64,000 bases of DNA, from NCBI RefSeq assembly GCF_013328345.1, contig NZ_JABULX010000014.1, positions 1 through 64,000 of the forward strand, read 5' to 3'. The notes below the pieces were generated by a model that worked only from the letters and a program-made list of their open reading frames with translations, had not been told where the DNA came from and did no database searches. Position 1 is the stretch's first letter. Every line of letters begins with the position of its first letter. Shown here piece after piece: positions 8,898 to 17,870 of the stretch. The DNA comes from Marinifaba aquimaris. Lineage in GTDB: Bacteria > Pseudomonadota > Gammaproteobacteria > Enterobacterales > Alteromonadaceae. The translations under genes and the position numbers were made by a program.

Positions 8898-10172
8898 TTA
8901 CTTTAATTGGTAACTGACGGTGGCATGCCAGCTAGTGATGTCCTCATCAGACCAAAAGCCGACTTTTTGTTGTACTTTGGCATTGAAGTCGACATAAGTG
9001 AGTTTAGCTTCCCAACGGCGATTGAATCGATAAGCTAGCTCTAAATCTAATTCGTTACCTAAATCTTGCCCTGTGGTGTAGCGCTGGATTTGATGGTAAT
9101 TAGCGTGCCAGCGCCATTTTTTATAGCGACCCTTATAGCTGAAATATAAGTCTTCTAGATTCGTTTGATAAGCAAATGCATATGACCAACCAAAAAATTG
9201 GTTATCACCCAAACCTGTCATAAAACCGCCGCCGTCTTCGGCACTTAAGATATCGTGGTTGATGCTAAATTGGTGGCTTTTGTATTGAACTCCGGCAGAT
9301 AGGAAACGAAACCAAGCGCTATAGTCCAGTGGGCTATTGTGAGCATCGGTTTGATAAGCCGCTTCAACGACATATTGATACTTGAGTTTACCTGGCTTGA
9401 ACGTATCTTCTATTCTGATCCCTGTTGTTGTCGATGATAGCCAATCAACATCTTGGTTTTCCACATCATAGTAATATGCCGATAAACTGAGGTCTTGTTC
9501 GGTAATATAGTTTAGATTTAGCAAGTGGGCTGATATGTCATGTACGCCGAGTTCGAAAGGCGGCCTAACAGCATCGGGGTGATAACGAATATCGTCTTTG
9601 TCGAGCTTACGCCTTGCATCTCTACCCAGCACTCTGTGTACCTTGGTAGCGTAGGCATAATCTAGCTTAAAGTTTATTTGATTATTGTATTGCGCTGATA
9701 CTGCTGAGAAAGTATGAGGTGTTTGCCAATAATCAACTGTGTCGATATGTCGACCATCGTTAAACTGAATGTTTTGTCTACCCAGTTTGAACTGCCAGTT
9801 GTCTAAACCTTTATAAGCGATAAAGCCCTGCGGTAAGTTAGCTCCCGGTGGATCTAAAATTGGGAACGTATCTCTAACAACCGTAATCGAGTTATAGTCA
9901 TCTTCATTGTAGCTGTGAACATAATTGGGTTGCAGTAACAATTGCCAATCTTCTTCATCATCTAAATGCCAGCTAGAAGTGAGCCTAAACATAGTGGTAA
10001 AGGCTTGTGCATCCCCAAGCATTTTATTATCTATATCTTGGTAACGGGTACGCATAGTTAACTTGTGTTCACCAGCCACGTGTTCTGCTAATACTTGTTC
10101 GATTGGGTTAGCCAGTCCGGTTAAGGGCAGTAAAGCGCCCAAACTTAATATCGTTATTATTGTTTTTTTCAT
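8898..10172 (-). CDS. Outer-membrane beta-barrel, alginate-export-like porin
   Basis: The protein has 424 residues and a clear signal peptide (MKKTIITILSLGALLPLTG, cleaved near LANP). The rest is alternating aromatic/polar strands typical of an outer-membrane barrel, ending in VSYQLK. A segment KLGRQNIQFNDGRHID followed by W and TF resembles the pattern in alginate-export (AlgE-like) porins; the substrate is unknown. ATG 10172 is chosen, because it lies 2 bases after the anti-sigma stop and starts exactly at the signal peptide. It is the last gene of the sigma / anti-sigma / barrel operon, so its level is probably set by that sigma factor (inference). A DUF1302-type barrel is an alternative. 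Confidence 0.8.
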   Translation of the reverse strand: MKKTIITILSLGALLPLTGLANPIEQVLAEHVAGEHKLTMRTRYQDIDNKMLGDAQAFTTMFRLTSSWHLDDEEDWQLLLQPNYVHSYNEDDYNSITVVRDTFPILDPPGANLPQGFIAYKGLDNWQFKLGRQNIQFNDGRHIDTVDYWQTPHTFSAVSAQYNNQINFKLDYAYATKVHRVLGRDARRKLDKDDIRYHPDAVRPPFELGVHDISAHLLNLNYITEQDLSLSAYYYDVENQDVDWLSSTTTGIRIEDTFKPGKLKYQYVVEAAYQTDAHNSPLDYSAWFRFLSAGVQYKSHQFSINHDILSAEDGGGFMTGLGDNQFFGWSYAFAYQTNLEDLYFSYKGRYKKWRWHANYHQIQRYTTGQDLGNELDLELAYRFNRRWEAKLTYVDFNAKVQQKVGFWSDEDITSWHATVSYQLK

Positions 10173-10174
10173 CG

Positions 10175-10918
10175 TTAACTTGGTTGTTGCCAATCTTGCA
10201 GTCTTACACATAATCCTTTGGATAGTACGTCTTCACTTGGTTCTCCAATAGCAGAACCACCTTCATCTTCAATAGTGATCACCAGTGAATGAGAGTCTTT
10301 TATCAATCGCCATTGTGCTTGTGTCAGTAGAATCTGGTGTAATTGTCCTTGCTGAGGAATAACACTCAAGCTCCTCGCTTGTTGGTCTGATTTCGAAATA
10401 GCCCATAGCTCCATCGTTTGGTCTGTATCTAATTCTGGCTGATTCACAATATTGAGTATCAGTTGTAAGTTTTCACCATAGGTGCTGGCAACGACATGGG
10501 CTTGCTCCTGTTCATCGGTTAATACTGCAACATAACTCAAGCTGGTTGGCTGTGTTGTTAATTGAGGGTAATAGAGCATACCGATAAATAGCATGGAAAA
10601 AGCAAATGCGTAAGCTAACTTGGCCTGACTAAATTGTTGATAAAGTCGTTTCCATATCGCTAATTTAGGGGCTTCAAATCCCAGTTGCTCAGAGCTATTT
10701 TGCCAAGTCTGAGGCTTAGGCTCGATTGCTTGAGTTTGTTGGTTAAGACCGATTAATCGGTTTTGCCAAAAGTGTATATTCTCTTCTAATACATCGACCT
10801 GTTTACGCAAAGTGTCAACTCTTTTACTCACGTGTGGTGTTAATGTCCCCAATACATAATTGCTGGCTAAGTGCTCAACAATGGCAGGGTGGCTGTAGCG
10901 GTTTATTGAGTTAGGCAT
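10175..10918 (-). CDS. Anti-sigma factor, RskA-type, membrane-anchored
   Basis: This single-pass membrane protein of 247 residues has a cytoplasmic N-terminal part (1-105) that should bind the sigma factor, including a coiled-coil-like stretch (DTLRKQVDVLEENIHFWQNR), one membrane segment (about 112-128), and a C-terminal extracytoplasmic domain with the RskA-family features MELWAI and LVITIEDEGGS. ATG 10918 is preferred over ATG 10951 because AGGGAG lies 11 bases upstream. This start overlaps the sigma gene by 16 bases, which suggests translational coupling and balanced amounts. Anti-sigma factors of this class hold their ECF partner inactive until an envelope signal releases it. No ZAS zinc motif (HxxxCxxC) is visible. 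Confidence 0.88.
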   Translation of the reverse strand: MPNSINRYSHPAIVEHLASNYVLGTLTPHVSKRVDTLRKQVDVLEENIHFWQNRLIGLNQQTQAIEPKPQTWQNSSEQLGFEAPKLAIWKRLYQQFSQAKLAYAFAFSMLFIGMLYYPQLTTQPTSLSYVAVLTDEQEQAHVVASTYGENLQLILNIVNQPELDTDQTMELWAISKSDQQARSLSVIPQQGQLHQILLTQAQWRLIKDSHSLVITIEDEGGSAIGEPSEDVLSKGLCVRLQDWQQPS

Positions 10919-11472
10919 AGTTTTAAACTCCCTAAACCACGACGAATCCAAGACTTAATTGTATTGACTGGGGCTTTAAAGTAATCAGATATTTCATCTC
11001 GGCTGCAGCCGTAAATATAAGCCATGATGATACTTTGGCTATGGTGATCGGATAATTGAGATAGGCAGCGATCGAGCTGCTTTTTATCGAGCTCTGCCAA
11101 GTTAAATGCGGCTGTTTGCGATACAGTAGGGCTGTCGTGAAACTCATCAAATGTCAGTGTATTGTGATTTTGCCTGCGTTCTAAATGTCTGAGTCTGTCA
11201 TAAGCGCGATAGCGGACAATAGATGCTAACCAAGTAAAGGGCTCTCCTTTGTCTGCTCGGTATTGATGGCAGTTTTGCCATATTTGGATAAAGGCTTCTT
11301 GCAATACTTCATTGGCACAATCTAAATTTTGTGTGATCCGGTAAGCTATGCCGTTTAGCTGAGCTGAGGTTAATTGATAAAGTTGCTGAAATGCTTGTCG
11401 ATCACCCAGTTGGCATTGGCCAATCAGTAAGGTTAACTGCTTAGCAAGATCGTGTTGCTCTGCTGAGTTCAT
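10903..11472 (-). CDS. ECF sigma factor (sigma-70 family, SigK-like)
   Basis: The protein has 189 residues. Region 2 (about 25-95) contains the polymerase-binding and -10-recognition stretch EVLQEAFIQIWQN ... PFTWLASIVRYRAYDRLR. Region 4 (about 130-185) carries the helix-turn-helix YGCSRDEISDYFKAPVNTIK. Regions 1 and 3 are missing, as usual for ECF sigma factors. It directs RNA polymerase to a small set of promoters, usually including its own. Its partner is the overlapping anti-sigma gene. ATG 11472 has GAAGGA about 10 bases upstream. Upstream, 123 bases with a strong hairpin separate it from the lipoprotein gene, which suggests a promoter in that gap. Confidence 0.93.
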   Translation of the reverse strand: MNSAEQHDLAKQLTLLIGQCQLGDRQAFQQLYQLTSAQLNGIAYRITQNLDCANEVLQEAFIQIWQNCHQYRADKGEPFTWLASIVRYRAYDRLRHLERRQNHNTLTFDEFHDSPTVSQTAAFNLAELDKKQLDRCLSQLSDHHSQSIIMAYIYGCSRDEISDYFKAPVNTIKSWIRRGLGSLKLCLTQ

Positions 11473-11546
11473 ACTGCTTATGTTCCTTCATATTGAGCTT
11501 GTTATTTTTATCATTGCTCAAAAACGAGTATCGCTTAAATGGCGGT

Positions 11547-11577
11547 GAAGAGCCACTTTTATTAACTGTGGCTCTTC
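11547..11577 (-). terminator. Stable hairpin between lipoprotein and sigma genes
   Basis: A perfect 10-bp stem (11547-11556 with 11568-11577) has an 11-base loop and lies 19 bases after the lipoprotein stop. No T run follows on the minus strand, so it is not a classical terminator. It could protect the lipoprotein mRNA 3' end or separate expression of the lipoprotein from the sigma operon. Confidence 0.5.
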
Positions 11578-11595
11578 TAGGGGCTTATAGGTGGG

Positions 11596-12876
11596 TTATG
11601 GACGCAATAACGACCAAACACCTAAGTAGTTTTCACCTGTTGTATCTTGTGCAGAGGTATCTGTGACAAAGAAATATAAAGGTTGTCCGTCATAAGCCCA
11701 TTGCATATAGCCACCTGCTCGTTCAATGATTGAATAAGGCGCTTGCGCAACATCGTCTTCAGTGGCTAACAGTGGTGGCCAAGCAGCCGCACAGTCACCC
11801 GTACAAGCGCTGCGCCCATTGCCATCTAAGCCATAGTTATACAAAGCAAAACCTGTTTTGTCTTGTAGCTCAGGTTGGCCGTTAATAAGTACGCTGACCT
11901 CGCCTTGAACTGTGATTACCGTTTCATCTTCATAAGCTTCATTGATAAAAGCAGTGGTCGCACCCACTTCTACTTCTGTATCTGTTTCTGTCTCAGTAAC
12001 TACTGGTGCTTCTTGAGCTTGTTCAGGGTTTTCAAACGCTTGTGTCCAAATATCATTAACTCTGTGACCAGTAGTATCGCCGGCTTGCTGATCGCCAATG
12101 AATAAATAGAGTGCTTTTCCTTGGTAAGCCCACTGATTCATACCATTATTCAGTTCAATAATACTGTATGGTTCTGAGGCAAGTGCGCCTGCTTCAGCTA
12201 AAATCGGAGGCCAAGCATTGATACAATCACCTTCACAAACTGATTCGCCAATTGGGTCAATATCGAAGGTGTAAAGCGTGAAACCATCTTGTGCAAGTCG
12301 AACCTGAGTTTGCTCGTCTCCAGCAACGGTGTAAGAGTATGTTGTGTAATTGCTCACTAAAGTCGACTGACCATTTACATCTGTAATTCTGATTGGCATA
12401 GGGCGAGCTAAATGCCAGATACCGTCTACTGCATCACCACTGATATCTCCTTGACTACTATCTGATTGGAAAGTGTAAAGCGCTTGACCGCGATAAGCCC
12501 ATTGTTGTGTCCCATCATCTCGAACGATAATCGTCATATCAGAAGTCGCTTCAGCGCCATCACCCGCTAAAAGCGGTGGCCAAAACGTAGTACAGCTTGC
12601 AGTTGTGGTACAGTTTGAGCTACCCACAGTATCGTTCGCTAAAACGTAGAGTGAAAGACCAGATTCGGTAACAATGATTGAACCTTGTTCTGCTAATTCA
12701 ATCACATTTGGAGCATTCGTTTGAATAGGGTAGTCGTCAGTGATGTTGTAATCATCTGTTGCGGTTTCGGTGTCTTGGGCAGAGCGAACCGTATTTCCGT
12801 TATTTGATGAGCCGCCACAAGCGGCTAATGTAGCTATTGATAATGCGCATAGCGAAAATTTGAGTGCTGTTTTCAT
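11596..12876 (-). CDS. Lipoprotein with three COG4315-type repeats
   Basis: The product has 426 residues. The signal peptide ends in a lipobox (LAAC, Cys20), so it should be a lipid-anchored envelope protein. After a low-complexity linker there are three copies of the secreted repeat known as lipoprotein_15 / COG4315 (about 58-155, 185-285 and 325-426). Each has LYxx near its start, a pair of Cys before an aWPPLLA-like motif (FWPPLLA, AWPPILA, AWPPLLA), then QWAYxGxxLYxF and a closing GDxxG...W. The Cys pairs probably form disulfides. The family has no settled biochemical role. A Thr/Glu-rich linker precedes repeat 3. It sits just upstream of an ECF sigma/anti-sigma pair, so it may sense or answer an envelope stress (inference). 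Confidence 0.88.
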   Translation of the reverse strand: MKTALKFSLCALSIATLAACGGSSNNGNTVRSAQDTETATDDYNITDDYPIQTNAPNVIELAEQGSIIVTESGLSLYVLANDTVGSSNCTTTASCTTFWPPLLAGDGAEATSDMTIIVRDDGTQQWAYRGQALYTFQSDSSQGDISGDAVDGIWHLARPMPIRITDVNGQSTLVSNYTTYSYTVAGDEQTQVRLAQDGFTLYTFDIDPIGESVCEGDCINAWPPILAEAGALASEPYSIIELNNGMNQWAYQGKALYLFIGDQQAGDTTGHRVNDIWTQAFENPEQAQEAPVVTETETDTEVEVGATTAFINEAYEDETVITVQGEVSVLINGQPELQDKTGFALYNYGLDGNGRSACTGDCAAAWPPLLATEDDVAQAPYSIIERAGGYMQWAYDGQPLYFFVTDTSAQDTTGENYLGVWSLLRP

Positions 12877-12950
12877 CGGGTATTTCCTTATTGTTATTAA
12901 TTGTTCAACAAGGATTACGCCGTTAAAAAAGAAAAGTTGCGGTCAAAAAT

Positions 12951-12979
12951 AAAAAAAGATGCAAAAAGCATCTTTTTTT
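12951..12979. terminator. Bidirectional-looking terminator after rraA
   Basis: A 12-bp stem (12951-12962 with 12968-12979) with an AAAAA loop has an A run on one side and a T run on the other. It lies 26 bases past the rraA stop and suits termination of rraA on the minus strand. Confidence 0.85.
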
Positions 12980-13004
12980 ATTTTTTATCTGATTGGAAGA
13001 CGAG

Positions 13005-13514
13005 TTACACGTCTTCTAAATCATCGTCTTCATCTAGCTCAAGTGGTTCTGGTGATAAAATCACACCTGTGCTATCAGCGTAAATATAATCGTCTGGTAA
13101 GAAGGTAACACCTGCAAAATTCACCGCTGCATCAATTACGCCAATACCATCTTGGGCTGCACCAACAGGGATTGACGCCAGCGCTAGAATACCTACTTCA
13201 GCTTCATCTAAATCATCAACATCGCGCACGGCACCGTTGCAGATAATACCACTCCAGTTGTTGGCAGATGCCATTTCAGCTAGCTCAACACTTATCAATG
13301 CACGGCGGATAGAACCTCCCCCATCAACAAGTAGCACTTGGCCAGTACCATCTTCAGACAGTACTTTTTCAATTAAGCTATTATCTTCAAAACATTTGAC
13401 GGTGCGAATTTTCCCGAAAAAAGAAGAAATGCCCCCGTAGTGAGCGAAGATAGGTTCGAGTACATCTACTAAGTCTGTGTACTGATCGCAAAGGTCTGAG
13501 GTTGTGAAGTCCAT
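13005..13514 (-). CDS. rraA: Regulator of RNase E activity A
   Basis: The product has 169 residues and aligns from memory along its whole length with E. coli RraA: TSDLCDQY near the start, [40 protein letters not shown] and [10 protein letters not shown]. RraA forms a ring-shaped trimer that binds RNase E and the RhlB helicase and slows mRNA decay. ATG 13514 is preferred over GTG 13523 because a TGAGTG sequence lies 6 bases upstream and the E. coli protein starts at the matching place. The C-terminal tail is longer and strongly acidic ([10 protein letters not shown]). It is a single gene with its own terminator. Confidence 0.95.
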   Translation of the reverse strand: MDFTTSDLCDQYTDLVDVLEPIFAHYGGISSFFGKIRTVKCFEDNSLIEKVLSEDGTGQVLLVDGGGSIRRALISVELAEMASANNWSGIICNGAVRDVDDLDEAEVGILALASIPVGAAQDGIGVIDAAVNFAGVTFLPDDYIYADSTGVILSPEPLELDEDDDLEDV

Positions 13515-13681
13515 ATGTGCCACTCAATGATTGGTTTAAGCTCAGTATATATGATGTGAAGCTTGATACAACGGGCTAAGTTAAAAATCCTTCATTGTCA
13601 CTAAGTTGCATAGAATTGGTCAAAAAAGCGTCATAATTGCCATCTAGAGTGTGCACCTGTATGAATGCGTAATATAGGTTG

Positions 13682-14194
13682 ATGGACAGGATGAACTTTT
13701 TAGCCGCTACTGACAGCCAGCTGTTTACTTGGCTATTTTCACATACAAAGAACCGTTCTATCACTTGGGTCCGCTTGGTCTCAAAAACAGGTGATGGTCA
13801 TTTGTATATAGCACTTGCAGTGCTCCTGTTATTGATTGCTGAACAAGGTCAAAACTTTCTTGTTTTAGGTTTGCTTGCTTTTGCTATTGAGTTGCCCCTT
13901 TACTTTGTACTCAAGCGCAGTTTAAAACGAGTTAGACCAAGTGATGCGATCATTTCTGCTCATATAACGCCTTCAGATAAATTTAGCTTGCCTTCAGGTC
14001 ACACTGCAGCTGCCTTTGTAATGGCATTTACGCTCAGCCATTTCTATCCTGTATTAGCTCCCTATTTATATGCATGGGCGAGTCTAGTCGGGTTATCAAG
14101 GGTTTTACTTGGGGTTCATTACCCTGGGGATATCATTGCAGGTGCGTGTTTAGGGCTTGCTTCTGCCAGTTTGGCAGTCAATTTAGTAAGTTAA
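13682..14194 (+). CDS. PAP2-family lipid phosphatase
   Basis: This membrane protein of 170 residues belongs to the PAP2 superfamily. All three catalytic motifs are visible: KRSLKRVRP (about 79-87), PSGH (about 104-107) and SRVLLGVHYPGD (about 139-150). The His residues of the last two motifs form and resolve the phospho-enzyme. About five or six membrane segments surround them. Typical substrates are phosphatidate, phosphatidylglycerol phosphate or undecaprenyl pyrophosphate; the sequence does not decide among them. The start is uncertain between ATG 13682 and ATG 13691. It is 22 bases upstream of a glycosyltransferase gene, so a role in recycling a lipid carrier is possible (inference). Confidence 0.9.
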   Translation: MDRMNFLAATDSQLFTWLFSHTKNRSITWVRLVSKTGDGHLYIALAVLLLLIAEQGQNFLVLGLLAFAIELPLYFVLKRSLKRVRPSDAIISAHITPSDKFSLPSGHTAAAFVMAFTLSHFYPVLAPYLYAWASLVGLSRVLLGVHYPGDIIAGACLGLASASLAVNLVS

Positions 14195-14216
14195 TATTGT
14201 ACAGTTTAGGTTGTAG

Positions 14217-15281
14217 ATGAAAATTTTGTATGGAGTGCAAGGCACAGGGAATGGCCACATTAGCCGCGCACGTATTATGGCTAAATGCTTCAACAAGCTT
14301 GGTGTTGATGTCGATTACATCTTCTCTGGTCGAGCAAGTGATAAATATTTTGATATGCAAGAATTTGGAAATTATCGCAATTTCCAAGGCATGTCTTTTT
14401 CGAGTAAAAGTGGTGAAGTAAAGGTCTTCGATACGCTGAGGCAAGTTAAGTTAGGCCAGTTTTGGCAAGACGTTAATAACTTAGACCTATCCCAATATGA
14501 TGTTGTCTTAAATGATTTTGAGCCAGTGACGGCTTGGGCAGCGAGGCGTCAAAATAAGGCCAGTATTGCGATTTCTCACCAAGCGTCTTTTAACTATCCG
14601 GTACCTATGCAAGGCGCGAAGTGGACAGATAAACAACTATTGCGTTATTTCGCCCCGGCAAATGTGCACTTAGGTGTGCACTGGTATCATTTCGGTCATA
14701 CCATTATGCCGCCGTTTATTGAACCATTTGAAGCGAGTGCCAACAAGCAAAATAAAATCTTGGTTTACCTGCCATTTGAATCGTTAAATCAAGTGACACA
14801 ATTATTAACCGCTTACAGTGATTACGAGTTCTATTGTTATCACCCTGATGCCGATGATCACACTTTTGATAACGTGCATTATCGCGCGCTATCTCGTGAT
14901 GGCTTTAAACGCGATTTAACCGACTGTGCTGGCATTATTGCCAACGCGGGGTTTGAATTATCAAGTGAAGCCATTTTCTTAGGTAAGCGCTTATTGTTAA
15001 AACCGCTGAATGGCCAATTTGAGCAAAGCAGTAATGCTCATACGTTAGATATGTTGGGTTTGGCGACAACGATGGAAAGCTTAGACTCAGAATCAGTTGA
15101 TTTGTTTTTACAAGGCGGTGAGTCCGGCAAAGTGATATTCCCGAGTGATCCCAAGCCTGTGGTTGATTGGTTGCATCAAGGTGATTGGTATTCGCCCAAT
15201 AGCTTGGTTAATGAGTTATGGCAACAAGTTGAGTTTCCAACTCAAGTCAGTGATAGATTGAAACGCCTTAAGTTTGGATAG
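14217..15281 (+). CDS. MJ1255/VC2487-type glycosyltransferase
   Basis: The protein has 354 residues and is a GT-B fold glycosyltransferase of the family known as MJ1255/VC2487. The N-terminus MKILYGVQGTGNGHISRA carries the glycine-rich loop and the GH pair typical of MurG-like enzymes. DFEPVTAWAA and ISHQASFNYPVP follow (about 99-130). The C-terminal half has the donor-binding signature GIIANAGFELSSEAIFLGKRLL (about 238-260). No membrane segment is visible, so it is probably cytoplasmic or peripheral. Donor and acceptor are unknown. It lies in an apparent two-gene operon with the PAP2 phosphatase and ends at a strong terminator. Confidence 0.88.
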   Translation: MKILYGVQGTGNGHISRARIMAKCFNKLGVDVDYIFSGRASDKYFDMQEFGNYRNFQGMSFSSKSGEVKVFDTLRQVKLGQFWQDVNNLDLSQYDVVLNDFEPVTAWAARRQNKASIAISHQASFNYPVPMQGAKWTDKQLLRYFAPANVHLGVHWYHFGHTIMPPFIEPFEASANKQNKILVYLPFESLNQVTQLLTAYSDYEFYCYHPDADDHTFDNVHYRALSRDGFKRDLTDCAGIIANAGFELSSEAIFLGKRLLLKPLNGQFEQSSNAHTLDMLGLATTMESLDSESVDLFLQGGESGKVIFPSDPKPVVDWLHQGDWYSPNSLVNELWQQVEFPTQVSDRLKRLKFG

Positions 15282-15312
15282 TATTGACTGGTGCTTTTAC
15301 CAGCGAAAAAGA

Positions 15313-15343
15313 AAAAAGCCGTGATAGATGATCACGGCTTTTT
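15313..15343. terminator. Bidirectional terminator between glycosyltransferase and gpsA
   Basis: A perfect 13-bp stem (15313-15325 with 15331-15343) has the loop AGATG, with A and T runs on the two sides. It sits between convergent genes and can serve both. Confidence 0.92.
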
Positions 15344-15366
15344 AGTATCTGGCATCGAGAGATAAA

Positions 15367-16380
15367 TTACTCAGATGTTTGTTCACGCCCAAGCAAGGCT
15401 AATGCCGCTGCTTGTGGTGGTTTATCTTGGTAAAGTACTTGAAAAATTTGCTCGACAATTGGCATTTCAACACCTGCTCGCTGAGCGAGTAAGTAAACTT
15501 CTTTGGTGTTGCGGTAGCCTTCGACGACCTGACCAATATCGGCGATGGCTTTCTCAACTGAGTTACCTTTACCTAAAGCAAGGCCAAAACGGCGGTTGCG
15601 AGATTGATTATCGGTACAGGTTAATACTAAATCGCCCAAACCAGCCATACCCATAAAGCTAGACTGTTCAGCGCCAAGTGCAGCACCAAGGCGGCACATC
15701 TCAGCAAGGCCTCGAGTGATTAATGCGGTTCTAGCATTAGCACCAAAGCCAATACCGTCTGCCATGCCCGCTCCAATTGCGATTACATTTTTGACTGCGC
15801 CACCGAGTTGAACACTAACAAAATCTTGGTTGGTGTAGACACGGAAGCTCTTTTCACAATGCAGTAAGTTGGAAAGGGTTTTGGCAAAGTCATCATCAGT
15901 AGCGGAGATTGAAATTGCAGTAGGTAGACCTACGGCCATCTCTTTAGCAAAAGTTGGGCCCGATACAACCGCTAAAGCCGTTTCTTCACCCAGCTTTTCA
16001 CGAGCAACTTCTTGCAATAAACGACCTGTTTCCGGCTCTAAGCCTTTAGTTGCCCATGCAATATGAGCATTTGCACGCAAGCTTGTTTTACTTTGTTCTA
16101 AAACATCGGCAAAAGCGTGGCTCGGAACGACGACTAAAACGTTATCACTTTGTGATACGGCATCAGACAGGTCGTCGGTCAAACTTAGGCTGGCTGGAAA
16201 TTTTGCGCCAGCAAGGTAACGCTCGTTTTCTCCGGCTTGTTGCATTTGAGCGACATGCTCACTATTGCGTCCCCATAATAAAACTTGATGGCCATTTCGG
16301 GCGATACAAATAGCGAGCGCGGTGCCATAAGACCCCGCGCCCAATACTACAACATCAAAACTGTTTGATGACTGTGTCAT
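15367..16380 (-). CDS. gpsA: Glycerol-3-phosphate dehydrogenase [NAD(P)+]
   Basis: The product has 337 residues. It reduces dihydroxyacetone phosphate to sn-glycerol 3-phosphate, the backbone of phospholipids. The Rossmann signature [12 protein letters not shown] (about 12-23), the substrate-contact loop VSGPTFAKE (about 139-147) and the catalytic region [17 protein letters not shown] (about 192-208, Lys active) are all present. Its ATG directly follows the secB stop codon, indicating translational coupling. It is the last gene of the yibN-grxC-secB-gpsA operon, an order shared with E. coli. Confidence 0.97.
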   Translation of the reverse strand: MTQSSNSFDVVVLGAGSYGTALAICIARNGHQVLLWGRNSEHVAQMQQAGENERYLAGAKFPASLSLTDDLSDAVSQSDNVLVVVPSHAFADVLEQSKTSLRANAHIAWATKGLEPETGRLLQEVAREKLGEETALAVVSGPTFAKEMAVGLPTAISISATDDDFAKTLSNLLHCEKSFRVYTNQDFVSVQLGGAVKNVIAIGAGMADGIGFGANARTALITRGLAEMCRLGAALGAEQSSFMGMAGLGDLVLTCTDNQSRNRRFGLALGKGNSVEKAIADIGQVVEGYRNTKEVYLLAQRAGVEMPIVEQIFQVLYQDKPPQAAALALLGREQTSE

Positions 16381-16896
16381 TTATGAATCCAATTTTTCTG
16401 GAGCTTCAGCCTGTGCTTGTTGAACTTGAGCTGCACGTTGCTGTAAGTACTGAGCAAACATTGCATCGAAGTTAACTGGAGCTAAGTTAAGCGCAGGGAA
16501 AGTACCGCGGTTAACTAAGTTTGAAACCGCTTCACGAGCATATGGGAATAACGTGTTAGGACATAAAGAACCTAAAGCGTGAGCTAAAGCTTGCTCGTTG
16601 AAGTTAGCGATACCAAATAAACCAGCTTGTTGAACTTCAGCCAAGAATGCAACGTTTTCACCTAATTTAGCTGTTACCGTTACTGATAAAACTACTTCGT
16701 AGTTGTTGTCATCAATCTTGTTGCTCTTAGTGTCTAAGTCTAAGCTCACTTCAGGCTTCCACTCTTGTGTGAAAACTGTTGGTGTATTTGGTGATTCAAA
16801 AGAAATATCTTTTACGTAGATACGTTGAATGTTGAATACAGGCGCTTGAGCTTGTTCTTCAGTTGCTGCTGCATTTTCTGGTGTTTGATCAGTCAT
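16381..16896 (-). CDS. secB: Protein-export chaperone SecB
   Basis: The product has 171 residues. SecB is a cytoplasmic homotetramer that keeps precursor proteins unfolded and delivers them to SecA. Recognisable stretches are [19 protein letters not shown] (about 21-39), [31 protein letters not shown] with LNLAPVNFD (about 110-145). The Ala/Gln-rich tails at both ends ([18 protein letters not shown]) are ordinary for SecB. AAGGTAAG precedes the ATG. It lies between grxC (32 bases upstream) and gpsA (no gap). Confidence 0.97.
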   Translation of the reverse strand: MTDQTPENAAATEEQAQAPVFNIQRIYVKDISFESPNTPTVFTQEWKPEVSLDLDTKSNKIDDNNYEVVLSVTVTAKLGENVAFLAEVQQAGLFGIANFNEQALAHALGSLCPNTLFPYAREAVSNLVNRGTFPALNLAPVNFDAMFAQYLQQRAAQVQQAQAEAPEKLDS

Positions 16897-16928
16897 AATC
16901 TTACCTTTTAATTTTTAATTATTGTTAT

Positions 16929-17183
16929 TTAACTATTGAGTAATGGCTCAAGTTCACCTTGTGATTCTAAGGCAAATAAATCATCGCAACCGCCAATGTG
17001 GCGATTGTTAATAAAAATTTGTGGCACAGTTTGTCGACCACTTAATGAGACCATCTCTGCTCTTAACTCGGGCTTAGCTTCAATATCTATATTTTTGAAG
17101 CGGGTTCCTTTACTCGCCAATAACTGCTTAGCGCGTTTACAAAAGGGACACCAATCTTTGCTGTAGATCGTGACCTTAGCCAT
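16929..17183 (-). CDS. grxC: Glutaredoxin 3
   Basis: The protein has 84 residues and the full glutaredoxin fold: active site CPFC (about 12-15), the cis-Pro motif TVPQIFI (about 53-59) and the glutathione-contact GGCDDL (about 64-69). It reduces disulfides and glutathione mixed disulfides using glutathione in the cytoplasm. The start is 3 bases after the yibN stop, with the AAGG binding site inside the yibN end, so the genes are coupled. Confidence 0.97.
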   Translation of the reverse strand: MAKVTIYSKDWCPFCKRAKQLLASKGTRFKNIDIEAKPELRAEMVSLSGRQTVPQIFINNRHIGGCDDLFALESQGELEPLLNS

Positions 17184-17186
17184 ATC

Positions 17187-17615
17187 TTAACCTTTAGCTA
17201 CGGGGAGGTTAGCACTGGTCCATGCTGTCATACCACCGTCTAAAATGTTTACTTGTTCAAATCCAGATTGAGCAAGCTTAGTTGCTGATTTACCAGCAGT
17301 CATACCTGTTTGGCAAACAACAATAATTGGGTTTTGTTTTGATTTTTCAAGCCCTTTGAGTGTTTCTTGCTCAATTTGTTGCGGACTCAGTAATTTTGCA
17401 CCTGTAATGTGCCCTTTTTTGTAGTCTGCATCTGGGCGGATATCAACAACAACTGCATCTTGTTTGTTGATAAGTTGAGTGAGCTGTTGGGTATTCACTC
17501 GGCCAAAAGCGGCAAACTTGCTTTGCATTAAGTTGTAAATCAGCGCAAAGAAAAGTACTAACCAGATACCCATCATGATTGGGTGATTGGCGAAAAAGGT
17601 TAAGTATTCGTTCAT
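17187..17615 (-). CDS. yibN: Membrane-anchored rhodanese-like protein (YibN)
   Basis: The product has 142 residues: an N-terminal membrane anchor (about 13-28, PIMMGIWLVLFFALIYNL) followed by one rhodanese domain (about 45-140) with the catalytic loop VCQTGMTAG, whose Cys is the likely sulfur carrier. Rhodaneses move sulfane sulfur; the exact substrate of YibN is unsettled. It is the first gene of the operon leading to secB and gpsA. A TATAAT-like -10 lies on the minus strand at 17647-17652, about 35 bases upstream, without a good -35. The 255-base gap to gpmI holds the divergent promoters. Confidence 0.93.
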   Translation of the reverse strand: MNEYLTFFANHPIMMGIWLVLFFALIYNLMQSKFAAFGRVNTQQLTQLINKQDAVVVDIRPDADYKKGHITGAKLLSPQQIEQETLKGLEKSKQNPIIVVCQTGMTAGKSATKLAQSGFEQVNILDGGMTAWTSANLPVAKG

Positions 17616-17870
17616 TTTAACTACCGTAAATTGCTAAATTGTGGCGATTATACAATGAAAAACTGCAAAATAACCCCAGATTCATGGTTAACTTTTAATT
17701 CGCCGCTTTTTTACCATCAATTAACCAACAAAAAGCCACTTTTCTAGTCAAAAACAGTGTAAAATGTTCGGCAATTTTTATGAATTTGTACGCTTAGATT
17801 GACGCCATGAGTTATATTTTCATATGGGCTCGCGACAATCAGCAAATCACTTATTAGATGGGGATGTTAG

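Noticed and set aside
12901-13083. Plus-strand reading frame opposite rraA with a Ser run
   Set aside because: Low-complexity shadow of the acidic rraA tail; no ribosome site.
17616-17870. Riboswitch or small RNA in the yibN/gpmI spacer
   Set aside because: AT-rich promoter sequence only; no conserved structure could be made out.
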